In this document: positions 52,172-59,267 of the stretch, one piece after another
Layout: each line of letters starts with the position of its first letter
Numbering within the stretch: position 1 is the stretch's first letter
Assembly: GCF_900108455.1 (NCBI RefSeq)
Contig: NZ_FNWS01000001.1
Coordinates: 62,001-126,000, forward strand
DNA from: Fructobacillus pseudoficulneus
GTDB lineage: Bacteria; Bacillota; Bacilli; Lactobacillales; Lactobacillaceae
Direction of reading: 5' to 3'
DNA: 64,000 nucleotides
The notes under the pieces: generated by a model
The model's database searches: none
What the model was told of the DNA's origin: nothing
What the model saw: only the letters and a program-made list of their open reading frames with translations
Program-made: the position numbers and the translations under genes

Positions 52172-52202
52172 ATTATAGCAACAATGACCGTCATTAGTTC
52201 AA
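52172..52202 (-). promoter_or_regulatory. tetR promoter with palindromic operator
   Basis: TTGAAC (52202-52197), 19 bases, TGCTATAAT ending at 52172. AATGA-CCG-TCATT (52183-52195) sits in the spacer, the typical place for TetR autorepression. Confidence 0.65.
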
Positions 52203-52221
52203 TTAACCGTTAAAAATAGCA

Positions 52222-52266
52222 AAAAAGGTTGGATTTTTGTCATAACTGACATTTTCCAACCTTTTT
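52222..52266 (-). terminator. Terminator of pnuC with nested palindrome
   Basis: AAAAAGGTTGGA (52222-52233) / TCCAACCTTTTT (52255-52266) enclosing a second palindrome TGTCA-TAAC-TGACA (52238-52251). Confidence 0.8.
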
Positions 52267-52298
52267 ACAATAAATATTCTTATAACTACTCGCTACCC

Positions 52299-53063
52299 TC
52301 AGGCAGCAGTCTCTGATTTAGTTGCTCGAGACCAAGGTGAGAAGAACAAGCCAATCACATCGTTACCTAAATACAAGATGTATGTGGCAAACAATACCCA
52401 GTTGGCGTCACCTTGCAATGCCGTCAGTCCCCACAAAGAAACTGACATGACCCCTTGCAATGTCCACATCCAATATTGAGAATGGAACTTTCCAATCGTC
52501 AAGGTAGCCCCAGTCACACCAATGGCCGCTGAGAAAGCATCCATCCATGGCCGTGGTGAAATCAAAATGTGAGTATCCATCATGTACAACAAGAAGAACG
52601 CAACAACGAAAGTAATAATAGCCAACAACCAACCATTGGTATTCATCGCCTTGATTTTACGATTTTGCCATGCATTTCCAAAGAACATAAAGTTCAAATC
52701 AAGCGTGATTACATAAACCATCTGCATCACGATGTCCGAATAGTTCTTAGAATGAAAGGCCACAATTGAGATCAAAATAGCTGAAATGAAGCCAAGCAAA
52801 CCATTAATTCGCTTATTGGCTGTAATGGCCAAAGTACAAGTGAAACCAATTGCCCCACCAATCATTGACAGAATTGACATTGTGTCTAATCCGTGCGGGA
52901 AACCGGTAGCCGCAATCACTACTAGACCAATTGCCAACCAAATGTATGATTGCTTATCCCAGCCAGAGAAACCTTCCTTGTAATAAGACCAAGTAAAAAT
53001 CTGCTTGATGTTTGCCTGAACGTCTTGCCAACTATAACCAGACGTTGCGTTTTCGTGTGTCAT
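52299..53063 (-). CDS. pnuC: Nicotinamide riboside transporter, PnuC family
   Basis: 254 residues with about seven membrane helices. The motifs MVYVITLDLNFMFFGNAWQNRK and GTDxLxxWALLF-like VSLWGLTALQGDANWVLFATYILYLGNDVIGLFFW-type C-terminus (paraphrased) fit PnuC. It takes up nicotinamide riboside for NAD salvage. It lies 42 bp after the SMR gene with no terminator between, so the two are probably co-transcribed. Confidence 0.88.
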   Translation of the reverse strand: MTHENATSGYSWQDVQANIKQIFTWSYYKEGFSGWDKQSYIWLAIGLVVIAATGFPHGLDTMSILSMIGGAIGFTCTLAITANKRINGLLGFISAILISIVAFHSKNYSDIVMQMVYVITLDLNFMFFGNAWQNRKIKAMNTNGWLLAIITFVVAFFLLYMMDTHILISPRPWMDAFSAAIGVTGATLTIGKFHSQYWMWTLQGVMSVSLWGLTALQGDANWVLFATYILYLGNDVIGLFFSPWSRATKSETAA

Positions 53064-53105
53064 ATACTCTCCTCAGTGGCTCAAGAATAGGATTTCCCGA
53101 ACCTT

Positions 53106-53432
53106 TTAATGTATGCGCCCAAAGATGTTAACCAAAACCACACCAAGGACTAAAAACATTAGTCCAAGGATAGTTTGCCAGTTCAAATGAACCTTGAAGA
53201 AAACAACGCTTAAGCACGTGATGATTAGTATACCACTTGCTGACCAGATTGCATATGACAGATAAACTGGAATCGTTTTAACAACAATTGCCAAAAGGTA
53301 AAACGACAAGGCATAACAGGCTAATGTTAAAATTGTCGGAATAATCTTCGTAAAACCGGCAGTGCTGCCAATCAGCGCTGTACCGGTAGTTTCGGCAATT
53401 ACTGCTAGAAAAAGATAAAAATATGCTAACAT
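53106..53432 (-). CDS. Small multidrug resistance (SMR) transporter, EmrE-like
   Basis: 108 residues from the ATG at 53432 (GGAG eight bases upstream). Four helices. The essential Glu14 lies in VIAETTGTAL, and SYAIWSASG in helix 3 matches the EmrE/Smr signature. It exports cationic compounds in exchange for protons, or guanidinium-like ions. It is first in SMR-pnuC. Confidence 0.88.
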   Translation of the reverse strand: MLAYFYLFLAVIAETTGTALIGSTAGFTKIIPTILTLACYALSFYLLAIVVKTIPVYLSYAIWSASGILIITCLSVVFFKVHLNWQTILGLMFLVLGVVLVNIFGRIH

Positions 53433-53468
53433 TTTCCCTCTCCTTTCTGACTTCTTTCTCATTATCAA

Positions 53469-53563
53469 TTGCTAAGCTAAAGATAGCAAGGTTTTTCAAG
53501 CAAAAAACAAGCTCGTGTTTGATTCATTTTTATCGAATTTTCAATAGTAATTCTATTCATTTT
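53469..53563. other. AT-rich divergent spacer between the SMR gene and tRNA-Arg
   Basis: It must hold the SMR promoter on the minus strand, but I see no strong -35/-10 pair. No copy of the AATGACCGTCATT palindrome is present. Confidence 0.4.
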
Positions 53564-53592
53564 TTGCTATTCTTAATAGTGTTCTGCTAAAC
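53564..53592 (+). promoter_or_regulatory. Promoter of tRNA-Arg
   Basis: TTGCTA (53564-53569), 17 bases, CTAAAC (53587-53592); the tRNA starts seven bases later. Confidence 0.55.
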
Positions 53593-53598
53593 CTTTTT

Positions 53599-53672
53599 GC
53601 ACCGGTAGCTCAGCTGGATAGAGCAGCCGGTTTCTACCCGGCAGGTCGTGGGTTCGACTCCCTCTCGGTGCA
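53599..53672 (+). tRNA. tRNA-Arg (anticodon UCU)
   Basis: 74 bases fold as a cloverleaf: acceptor GCACCGG/TCGGTGC, D stem GCTC/GAGC, anticodon stem GCCGG/CCGGC with loop TTTCTAC (anticodon TCT), T stem GTGGG/CCCTC with one U-U mismatch, loop TTCGACT. The discriminator is A. The CCA end is not encoded (CTA follows). It reads AGA codons. It stands alone with its own promoter and terminator. Confidence 0.95.
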
Positions 53673-53723
53673 CTAATAATGTTGATATATCAGCGTTTAT
53701 AAGGATTTACAAGTAACTAAATA

Positions 53724-53765
53724 AAAACACTCCAGTTCATTTTGAGTTGGGGTGTTTTTTATTTT
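53724..53765 (+). terminator. Terminator of tRNA-Arg
   Basis: AAACACTCCA (53725-53734) pairs with TTGGGGTGTTT (one G-U), followed by a long T tract on the plus strand. Confidence 0.8.
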
Positions 53766-53839
53766 TTACGATGAATCGATTATCATTTCTCTCATTAAAA
53801 AGGTAAATTTAACTGCCTCCTGGCGGTCACTCTTATTTA

Positions 53840-53878
53840 TCGATCAATTTTATTCAAAAATAGAATAATATTGATCGA
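53840..53878. repeat. 16-bp AT-rich inverted repeat
   Basis: TCGATCAATTTTATTC (53840-53855) / GAATAATATTGATCGA (53863-53878), one T-T mismatch, seven-base loop. No T tract follows on either strand, so it is not a standard terminator. Confidence 0.75.
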
Positions 53879-53944
53879 ATTTGGACCGATGCTACCCCCT
53901 ATTTTCAAACCATCAATCAGCCAAAAACCCCTTCATACCAGTGA

Positions 53945-53973
53945 TTACCCCTCTTTTTAGGACGTGCTATATT
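53945..53973 (+). promoter_or_regulatory. Promoter of the mini-ORF/protease operon
   Basis: TTACCC (53945-53950), 17 bases, extended -10 TGCTATATT ending at 53973. Transcription would begin just before the SD of the mini-ORF. Confidence 0.6.
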
Positions 53974-53997
53974 AAAGGCAGATAAGGAGGTGATAGG

Positions 53998-54111
53998 ATG
54001 CAAAAGTCAAAAAATCATCAATTGCGTTCACCCAATTTCATTAACAGAAAATTACTACCTGTTCGCCTATCCCAACAAATTTCTTTTGTGTGGCTCCCTC
54101 TTCTCCGGTAG
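53998..54111 (+). CDS. 37-residue cationic mini-ORF
   Basis: The ATG at 53998 is preceded by AAGGAGGTGAT, an unbroken match to the 16S anti-SD, the strongest RBS in the window. The peptide (MQKSKNHQLRSPNFINRK then a more hydrophobic half ending in WLPLLR) has seven Lys/Arg and no Asp or Glu. It has no signal peptide or double-glycine leader that I can see. It is 49 bp before the protease start and shares its promoter. It may be a leader peptide, a leaderless cationic peptide or a regulator of the protease; homology unknown. Confidence 0.5.
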   Translation: MQKSKNHQLRSPNFINRKLLPVRLSQQISFVWLPLLR

Positions 54112-54160
54112 TCTCTACCAAGCAGACCTTGTCACACAATTATTTGGTAAAGGAGAAATG

Positions 54161-55177
54161 ATGAACAATTTTAAAAAGTGGGGACAACTAAGTGTACTAA
54201 CCTTAACCATGTTACTGGGCGTGCAAATGACGAACAACCATGCGGATGCCTATGTTTTCGACACCGCTAAGTTTCAAAAAGGACAGGTTCCCGATACAAG
54301 GCAAGCGCCTTTTTCTTCAATTGTGTTTATTGTCGATGGTGAAACGGGTGATTCAGCCAGTGGTGTCCTCATTGCCCCCGACACGGTTTTAACCGCCGCC
54401 CATGTCGTTTTGCGTGAACGCGATGGTGCAGCCGCAAACCCTTCTGATTGGCCACGACAGTTAATTAATCCTAGCTCATTATCAATTCGCCCAGCCTATG
54501 GTGGTGATTCTGGTGCCACAGCTGAGCGATACCCATTTGGTTGGTATTATCATGGTCAAACCGTTTCCATTCCGGCCGAATACTTTGAGGCAGCACTACG
54601 CCCCGGTGGTGATGCGGGCGATAACGATATTGCACTCATTCACTTAAACCAACCAGTACAAGGGGCTCCGACACTATCTTTAGCCGAATTTCGCCCTCAA
54701 GATGTCAATCGCGAAATTGTCTCAGTAATTGGTTTCCCAGCAACACTTGGACCTGGAAATAATGCTGAACCAGAAAACCTAGAAAATCGAATGTACGCTG
54801 ATTATGGCACCGTTGCGACAATCACCGGCCGACAATTGTTAACCACTAACGTGAATTGGTCAAACGGTAATAGTGGCGGGCCAATGCTTAATGCATTTAA
54901 CCAAGTCGTTGGCATTGTCAGTGCATCCAATTCTTACGGTAATTTTGCCACCCGAATTGACTCTGGCTTAAATTGCTGGATTCAAGAACGAATGCATGAA
55001 CATGAGCAAGCTTTAGCGCCTGAAAATTCCAGCGGTCGTTGGCGTCAATTAGGCAATCAGCGTGTTTATTTTGATCAGAATGGTGAGGCAACAGCTATTG
55101 TTAGTCAAGAAAACGAGGACAACTTAGGCGTCTTAGACTTATCTCTTCCAGGTCGATCAAATCATTCGGACTTATAA
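54161..55177 (+). CDS. Secreted trypsin-like serine protease
   Basis: 338 residues from the ATG at 54161 (AAAGGAG five bases upstream; an in-frame GTG at 53990 abuts the other SD and is rejected). The signal peptide is residues 1-30, cleavage likely after HADA. The S1 triad is His81 (VLTAAHVV), Asp156 (DNDIALIHL) and Ser238 (NGNSGGPML), in the style of glutamyl endopeptidases. The C-terminal about 60 residues are polar and Glu-rich with no wall anchor, so it is released. It is co-transcribed with the 37-aa mini-ORF. Confidence 0.9.
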   Translation: MNNFKKWGQLSVLTLTMLLGVQMTNNHADAYVFDTAKFQKGQVPDTRQAPFSSIVFIVDGETGDSASGVLIAPDTVLTAAHVVLRERDGAAANPSDWPRQLINPSSLSIRPAYGGDSGATAERYPFGWYYHGQTVSIPAEYFEAALRPGGDAGDNDIALIHLNQPVQGAPTLSLAEFRPQDVNREIVSVIGFPATLGPGNNAEPENLENRMYADYGTVATITGRQLLTTNVNWSNGNSGGPMLNAFNQVVGIVSASNSYGNFATRIDSGLNCWIQERMHEHEQALAPENSSGRWRQLGNQRVYFDQNGEATAIVSQENEDNLGVLDLSLPGRSNHSDL

Positions 55178-55233
55178 CATTGAAATTCAGCAGAGCTACC
55201 GAATATTTAACTTCTGCATGTTGAATCAAAAGG

Positions 55234-55262
55234 CTGGTCAGATATTTTCTGACCAGTTTTTT
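55234..55262 (+). terminator. Terminator of the protease operon
   Basis: CTGGTCAGA (55234-55242) / TCTGACCAG (55248-55256), then TTTTTT. Confidence 0.9.
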
Positions 55263-55385
55263 AAATGATGACCAATAAGCTGGCTCACTTTAATAATATG
55301 AAGCTTACAAAAGCAAAACATGTCAATCATTTCTTAAAAATCGACATATAAATGATGAAAGTGACTTTTGTAACTAGAATTATTT

Positions 55386-55413
55386 TACTTTCTTTAAAAA
55401 AAACAATACAATG
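55386..55413 (+). promoter_or_regulatory. Possible promoter of the 85-aa ORF
   Basis: TTTACT, about 17 bases, TACAAT near 55408-55413 in an AT-rich region. Confidence 0.35.
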
Positions 55414-55468
55414 TAAGCAGTGAAATATTTTTTTAATTCAAATACATTTAAGAACGAAAGGAATGCTC

Positions 55469-55726
55469 ATGGTCCAATATAACTTAATTCTGGCCTCTGC
55501 TCGGGTAGAAACCGATGTTAAACTGCCCATCACCCCTCGTCGTGGTGATGTGATTTCATTAAGCACTGGTGTTAATACGCCGCATTACCTGGTACAGCGT
55601 GTGGAACTCTTCGCTGATTCCGACATCGTCAATTTACATGTCCAACGCTTCCCTGATCAACTTTCGGCCAAATTAGCAATTGATGGTTTCCGCAATACCC
55701 GTCAATTTCTTAAAGATGAAGAATAA
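55469..55726 (+). CDS. Small hypothetical protein, 85 aa
   Basis: ATG at 55469 is chosen because AAAGGA is five bases upstream; the ATG two codons earlier touches the SD. The protein is soluble and beta-rich in appearance, with a conserved-looking RRGDVISL segment (residues about 24-31) and VQRVELFADSDIVNLHVQRF. I do not recognise the family. It has its own terminator. Confidence 0.7.
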   Translation: MVQYNLILASARVETDVKLPITPRRGDVISLSTGVNTPHYLVQRVELFADSDIVNLHVQRFPDQLSAKLAIDGFRNTRQFLKDEE

Positions 55727-55730
55727 CTAA

Positions 55731-55760
55731 AAAAAGCTGGCATTTTGCCAGCTTTTTTAT
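55731..55760. terminator. Bidirectional terminator between 85-aa ORF and trmB
   Basis: AAAAAGCTGGC (55731-55741) / GCCAGCTTTTT (55747-55757). Confidence 0.88.
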
Positions 55761-55769
55761 GTCCACTTT

Positions 55770-56429
55770 TTAGAAGTGAGCTTTAACTTTATAGATGGGT
55801 TGGCCCAATGCCATAAACTTTTGCTCGTACTCTGTTTCAACATTGCCTTCAACCTTGGCTTCATCAGCATGTAGGTCTAAGGTGTAGTCTTCAGGTGCCC
55901 AGCGCATACCAAAGTCCATGAATGAAACTAGAGAGTATTCAAACAAATGACGATTATCCGTCTTGAATTCAACCTCCCCATGGTCTGGCAGGACTGCCTT
56001 GTAAGACGACAAGAACGTCTTATAAGTCAATCGGCGGCTTTCATGTCGCGTCTTTGGCCATGGATCTGAAAAGTTCAAATAAATTTTTTGAATTTCAGCC
56101 TTTTCAAAGTAAGTTTCCACACCGGAACCGTTTCCATAAAGATAGCGTAAGTTAGGCAAAACACCAACCGCTTCAAAAGACTTCCGGGCAGCAATGGCCA
56201 CGGCCGTTTCTTGAATCTCCATTCCGATATAGTTGATGTCTGGGTTCTTTTTGGCCATTTCCATGATGAACTGACCCTTACCAGAACCAATTTCAACATG
56301 AATTGGTTGGTTTTGATCAAAGAGGTCCTGCCAATGACCGCGCTGCTTTTGTGCGTGTTCTTGGTCAATCACCAAGTCAGTGTGTGCTTGAAGCCAAGGC
56401 TTTGCCCAGGGCTTTGAACGTAAATGCAT
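55770..56429 (-). CDS. trmB: tRNA (guanine-46-N7)-methyltransferase
   Basis: 219 residues. The SAM loop IHVEIGSGKGQFIMEMA and the family motifs NFSDPWPKTRHESRRLT and ARKSFEAVGVLPN are clear. It makes m7G46 in the tRNA variable loop. It follows ecsB by 19 bp, an operon arrangement common in lactobacilli. Confidence 0.95.
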   Translation of the reverse strand: MHLRSKPWAKPWLQAHTDLVIDQEHAQKQRGHWQDLFDQNQPIHVEIGSGKGQFIMEMAKKNPDINYIGMEIQETAVAIAARKSFEAVGVLPNLRYLYGNGSGVETYFEKAEIQKIYLNFSDPWPKTRHESRRLTYKTFLSSYKAVLPDHGEVEFKTDNRHLFEYSLVSFMDFGMRWAPEDYTLDLHADEAKVEGNVETEYEQKFMALGQPIYKVKAHF

Positions 56430-56448
56430 AAGATATCCTTTTTTATTT

Positions 56449-57741
56449 CTAATATGATTGTTTCATTAGTGCTTTTGGTAACCAAATCCAATTCAGGATG
56501 GCCACCATCAACAGTCCCGCTAACAGAACCGTCAATGCAATGGCGATACTATCGATAATGACAAAGATGGCAAAAATTAGGCAAACAATTGTGACCGAGA
56601 TTTCTGCCAATACCAGCCGAAAACGTTTACTCTGTTCAGCTTTGTCTGGCAAAATCAGCCGCGACCATAGGACGGACTGACTTTGACCAAAGACGGGCAA
56701 GAGCTGAAAGTTGACGAGGTAAATCAACAACAACATCCCCCCACCGAACCAGTACAATTCCTGCTTTGGTAGTGCCAATAAAATCAAAGTCCCCACGATA
56801 CTAATCCGCACCGCCAAACTTAACTCATCGCCACCACGAAGAAGCTTAATCCAAAACAGACGCCGGACCGGGTCCTTTTGGAAACTAAAGTGAGCTAAGA
56901 GGTGGTCAAAGGCGCGTCGGCGTTTCAACATGACTCCCTGGCTAGGAACCTGAGCAAACAGACTGTAAAAATGCCAAATGGCCTGATCATGCTTGCGACT
57001 CATTTGCAAAGCCCGGTGCCAGTCGATGGTCTGTGCTTGCGATCCGCGCTGTTGCTCAAAGCGCCAGTAGCCAAAAACGCCGACCGTCACAACTACTAGC
57101 AAGGCTGTTAGGACCAGACGCAGACCCTGATTAGCAAAGAAATTCACTCCATAAAACAAGCCGGGAAAGACCAATCGAAAGCCTAATGGCCACCAGCGAC
57201 TAGAAAAGAATGACCGCCATTGTAAGGGCTTTAGCCTTGCGCTAGCAAAGGTCAAATCTAACAGCTTAAAAGCTACCTGTACAAGCAAAATGCCCAGACA
57301 AGTCTGCCAGTCACCGGCACCACTCATTTGCAATAGTGGCCAAGCCAAAGCGACAAAGCCAATTTGCCATAAGCTGGCTAAGGCAAAAGACCACAACCAA
57401 GCTTGCTCTAAGTACCTGCCCGTCAAGAACCGGTCTGCTGCCGCCAAAAACAAACGATCAGCCGGCTGCAGGTAAGTCACCAAAGAACCAAATTGCAGGC
57501 CTAGAATCAGCCAGGCAACAGCTAAGATTGCTGTGTAGGCTGGCCAACCGGCAGGCGCTGAAATATTTTGCCGCTGTAGTGACTGCAGGGCCAAAATAAC
57601 GGCGCCGGCCATCAGTAGGAGAAAAACAACGAAATGATCATTGAAAAGGAGGCGTAGGTAGCGTTGATTGCGCTTCTGGACACGACGAGCCCGATCTTGA
57701 TACAAAGATTCGATATCAATTGTTCGTTCTTGTCCTGTCAT
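56449..57741 (-). CDS. ecsB: ABC transporter permease EcsB
   Basis: 430 residues with about nine hydrophobic segments and basic loops (RRAFDHLLAHFSFQKDPVRRLFWIKLLRGGDELSLAVR, seen in parts, is the EcsB family core). With EcsA it forms an exporter-type ABC system linked in Bacillus to secretion and intramembrane proteolysis. Its start overlaps ecsA by four bases. Confidence 0.9.
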   Translation of the reverse strand: MTGQERTIDIESLYQDRARRVQKRNQRYLRLLFNDHFVVFLLLMAGAVILALQSLQRQNISAPAGWPAYTAILAVAWLILGLQFGSLVTYLQPADRLFLAAADRFLTGRYLEQAWLWSFALASLWQIGFVALAWPLLQMSGAGDWQTCLGILLVQVAFKLLDLTFASARLKPLQWRSFFSSRWWPLGFRLVFPGLFYGVNFFANQGLRLVLTALLVVVTVGVFGYWRFEQQRGSQAQTIDWHRALQMSRKHDQAIWHFYSLFAQVPSQGVMLKRRRAFDHLLAHFSFQKDPVRRLFWIKLLRGGDELSLAVRISIVGTLILLALPKQELYWFGGGMLLLIYLVNFQLLPVFGQSQSVLWSRLILPDKAEQSKRFRLVLAEISVTIVCLIFAIFVIIDSIAIALTVLLAGLLMVAILNWIWLPKALMKQSY

Positions 57742-58448
57742 TCAAACAACTCATCCATTTCCGACAGATTTAACTGGTGGCGCTCAGCCAAAGTAGCTGG
57801 ACTCGCTTGGTCAACCACTTTGCCTCGATCAAGCAAGACGAACTGATCGACGTAATCAACGGCTGCAGTCACCAAATGGGTAGTCAAAAGAATGGCTCCC
57901 CCAGCTTGAGCGCGGTCGCGCATTAGCTGAACCAGTGATTTTTGAGCCAACACATCTAAACCGATAAACGGTTCATCAATCACCATCAAGGGCGCTTCCA
58001 GTGCAAATGCGGACACCAGCATGACCTTTTGTTGCATCCCCTTTGAAAAGTTTTGTGGTAACCAATGCAACTTATCCGTTAAGCGGAATGTTTGCAATAG
58101 TGCCATCACCTTCTGCCAGTGATCTTGATCATCGAAACCATGGCTAGCGAGCATTAAATGCAGGTGTTCTGCCAGGGTTAATTCCGGGTACAAAATCGGC
58201 TGTTCTGGTACATAAGCCAACTGTTGCTTGAATTCGGCTGGTTGCTGATTTAAATCGACATCATTTAACTTAATCGAACCTTGCAAAACTGGCCGTTCAC
58301 CAATCACATGTTTCAGTGTCGTTGACTTACCCGCGCCATTCAGGCCAATTAAAGCCACGATTTGCCCATTGGTTACCGTAAAGGAAACATCTTTCAGGAC
58401 GTCTTGTCCAGCATAACCACCATATAAATTTGTAATCGATAGTCCCAT
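57738..58448 (-). CDS. ecsA: ABC transporter ATP-binding protein EcsA
   Basis: 236 residues. Walker A GLNGAGKST (35-43), signature FSKGMQQK and Walker B LMVIDEPFIGLD are intact. The first gene of ecsA-ecsB-trmB. The ATG is preceded by TATAAT and seven bases, with no SD, so its transcript may be leaderless. Confidence 0.92.
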   Translation of the reverse strand: MGLSITNLYGGYAGQDVLKDVSFTVTNGQIVALIGLNGAGKSTTLKHVIGERPVLQGSIKLNDVDLNQQPAEFKQQLAYVPEQPILYPELTLAEHLHLMLASHGFDDQDHWQKVMALLQTFRLTDKLHWLPQNFSKGMQQKVMLVSAFALEAPLMVIDEPFIGLDVLAQKSLVQLMRDRAQAGGAILLTTHLVTAAVDYVDQFVLLDRGKVVDQASPATLAERHQLNLSEMDELFE

Positions 58449-58463
58449 AAGCTTTATTATACC
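58449..58463 (-). promoter_or_regulatory. -10 box abutting ecsA start (leaderless candidate)
   Basis: Extended -10 TGGTATAAT (TATAAT at 58461-58456, minus strand), then AAAGCTT and the ATG. No SD. Confidence 0.55.
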
Positions 58464-58500
58464 AGGTTCGAATGGTACGCGGCAGTTTGGCGTTAAATTT

Positions 58501-58509
58501 TGCTATAAT
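58501..58509 (+). promoter_or_regulatory. Extended -10 (TGCTATAAT) of hit
   Basis: TGCTATAAT, then a normal leader with AAAGGAGG before the ATG at 58547; contrast with the divergent ecsA. Confidence 0.6.
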
Positions 58510-58546
58510 ATAGAATAAAGAAAACAGCAGGACAAAGGAGGCCACC

Positions 58547-58975
58547 ATGGCAGATATTTTTGACAAAATCATTGCGGGAGAAATTCCCTCTTATAAGGTT
58601 TACGAAGACGACGATTTACTCGCCTTTCTCGATATTTCGCAAGTTACCCCTGGGCACACCCTCTTGATTCCAAAAAAGCACGTTGACGATATTTTCGCCT
58701 ATGATGAAACGGCACAAAAAGTGCTGTTGAAGTTACCAGTTCTGGCCCGAGCCATCCGTGACTCTGACCCAACCATTACTGGGATGAACATTTCATCTAA
58801 TAACGGTCCTTCTGCCGGCCAAACTGTCATCCACTCCCACTGGCACTTAATTCCACGCCGTGACCAGGATGGTCTAAATGACGCCTTGGCCCCAACCATT
58901 GATAATTCCGATAACTATGATGAAAGTCAGTATGAAGCGCTAGCCAATAAAATCAAGCAAGCATTGGAGCAATAA
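58547..58975 (+). CDS. hit: HIT family nucleotide-binding protein
   Basis: 142 residues. The histidine triad is HSHWHLIP, and FDKIIAGEIPSYKVYEDD at the N-terminus is typical of the Hint/Hit branch. It hydrolyses nucleoside phosphoramidates or similar. It is divergent from ecsAB, a conserved arrangement, and one base separates it from the next gene. Confidence 0.93.
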   Translation: MADIFDKIIAGEIPSYKVYEDDDLLAFLDISQVTPGHTLLIPKKHVDDIFAYDETAQKVLLKLPVLARAIRDSDPTITGMNISSNNGPSAGQTVIHSHWHLIPRRDQDGLNDALAPTIDNSDNYDESQYEALANKIKQALEQ

Positions 58976-58976
58976 A

Positions 58977-59216
58977 ATGGCCTTTACTAAAGTAAAAGAA
59001 ACTTGGGCCGACATCAAAAAGATTGTTCAGCTAAGCCACCGGGCACAAAAGCAGGTCCAGGTGCTCCAGGCAAGTTTGGCTGAAAATCAAAAAGACCTGG
59101 CGGAATTAAGTCGCCACGCCAAAAAGATCCAGTATCAAAATCAAGCTCATTTTGACCGGATTGCAGAAGTCCGGGAAAAAATGGCTGAAGACCGCTCGGG
59201 CCATTCAAAACTATGA
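58977..59216 (+). CDS. Small coiled-coil protein between hit and prsA
   Basis: 79 residues, starting one base after the hit stop. Gln/Lys/Glu/Ala-rich and predicted almost entirely helical, with heptad-like spacing from about 15 to 70. No membrane segment. I do not recognise a family. Location in hit-x-prsA suggests a minor role near secretion or just an operon passenger. Confidence 0.75.
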   Translation: MAFTKVKETWADIKKIVQLSHRAQKQVQVLQASLAENQKDLAELSRHAKKIQYQNQAHFDRIAEVREKMAEDRSGHSKL

Positions 59217-59267
59217 TAGAATAGTCTTTGTATCATTTATTTCATATTGGAAGGAAACAAGATTCTT

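Larger units (their letters stand above)
53673..53944. other. Non-coding stretch after tRNA-Arg
   Basis: No ORF. It holds TGATATATCA just after the tRNA, the tRNA terminator, an ACTGCC/GGCGGT hairpin (53812-53827) and the 16-bp AT-rich inverted repeat at 53840-53878. I see no second copy of the tRNA 3' end, so no element is bounded here. Confidence 0.6.

Noticed and set aside
53990-54160. Protease start at the GTG at 53990
   Set aside because: The GTG touches the SD with no spacer, and the added segment would put about 57 non-signal residues before a good signal peptide.
53673-55460. Integrated genomic island bounded by tRNA-Arg
   Set aside because: No integrase and no second copy of the tRNA 3' end are present in the window; kept only as a possible attachment site.
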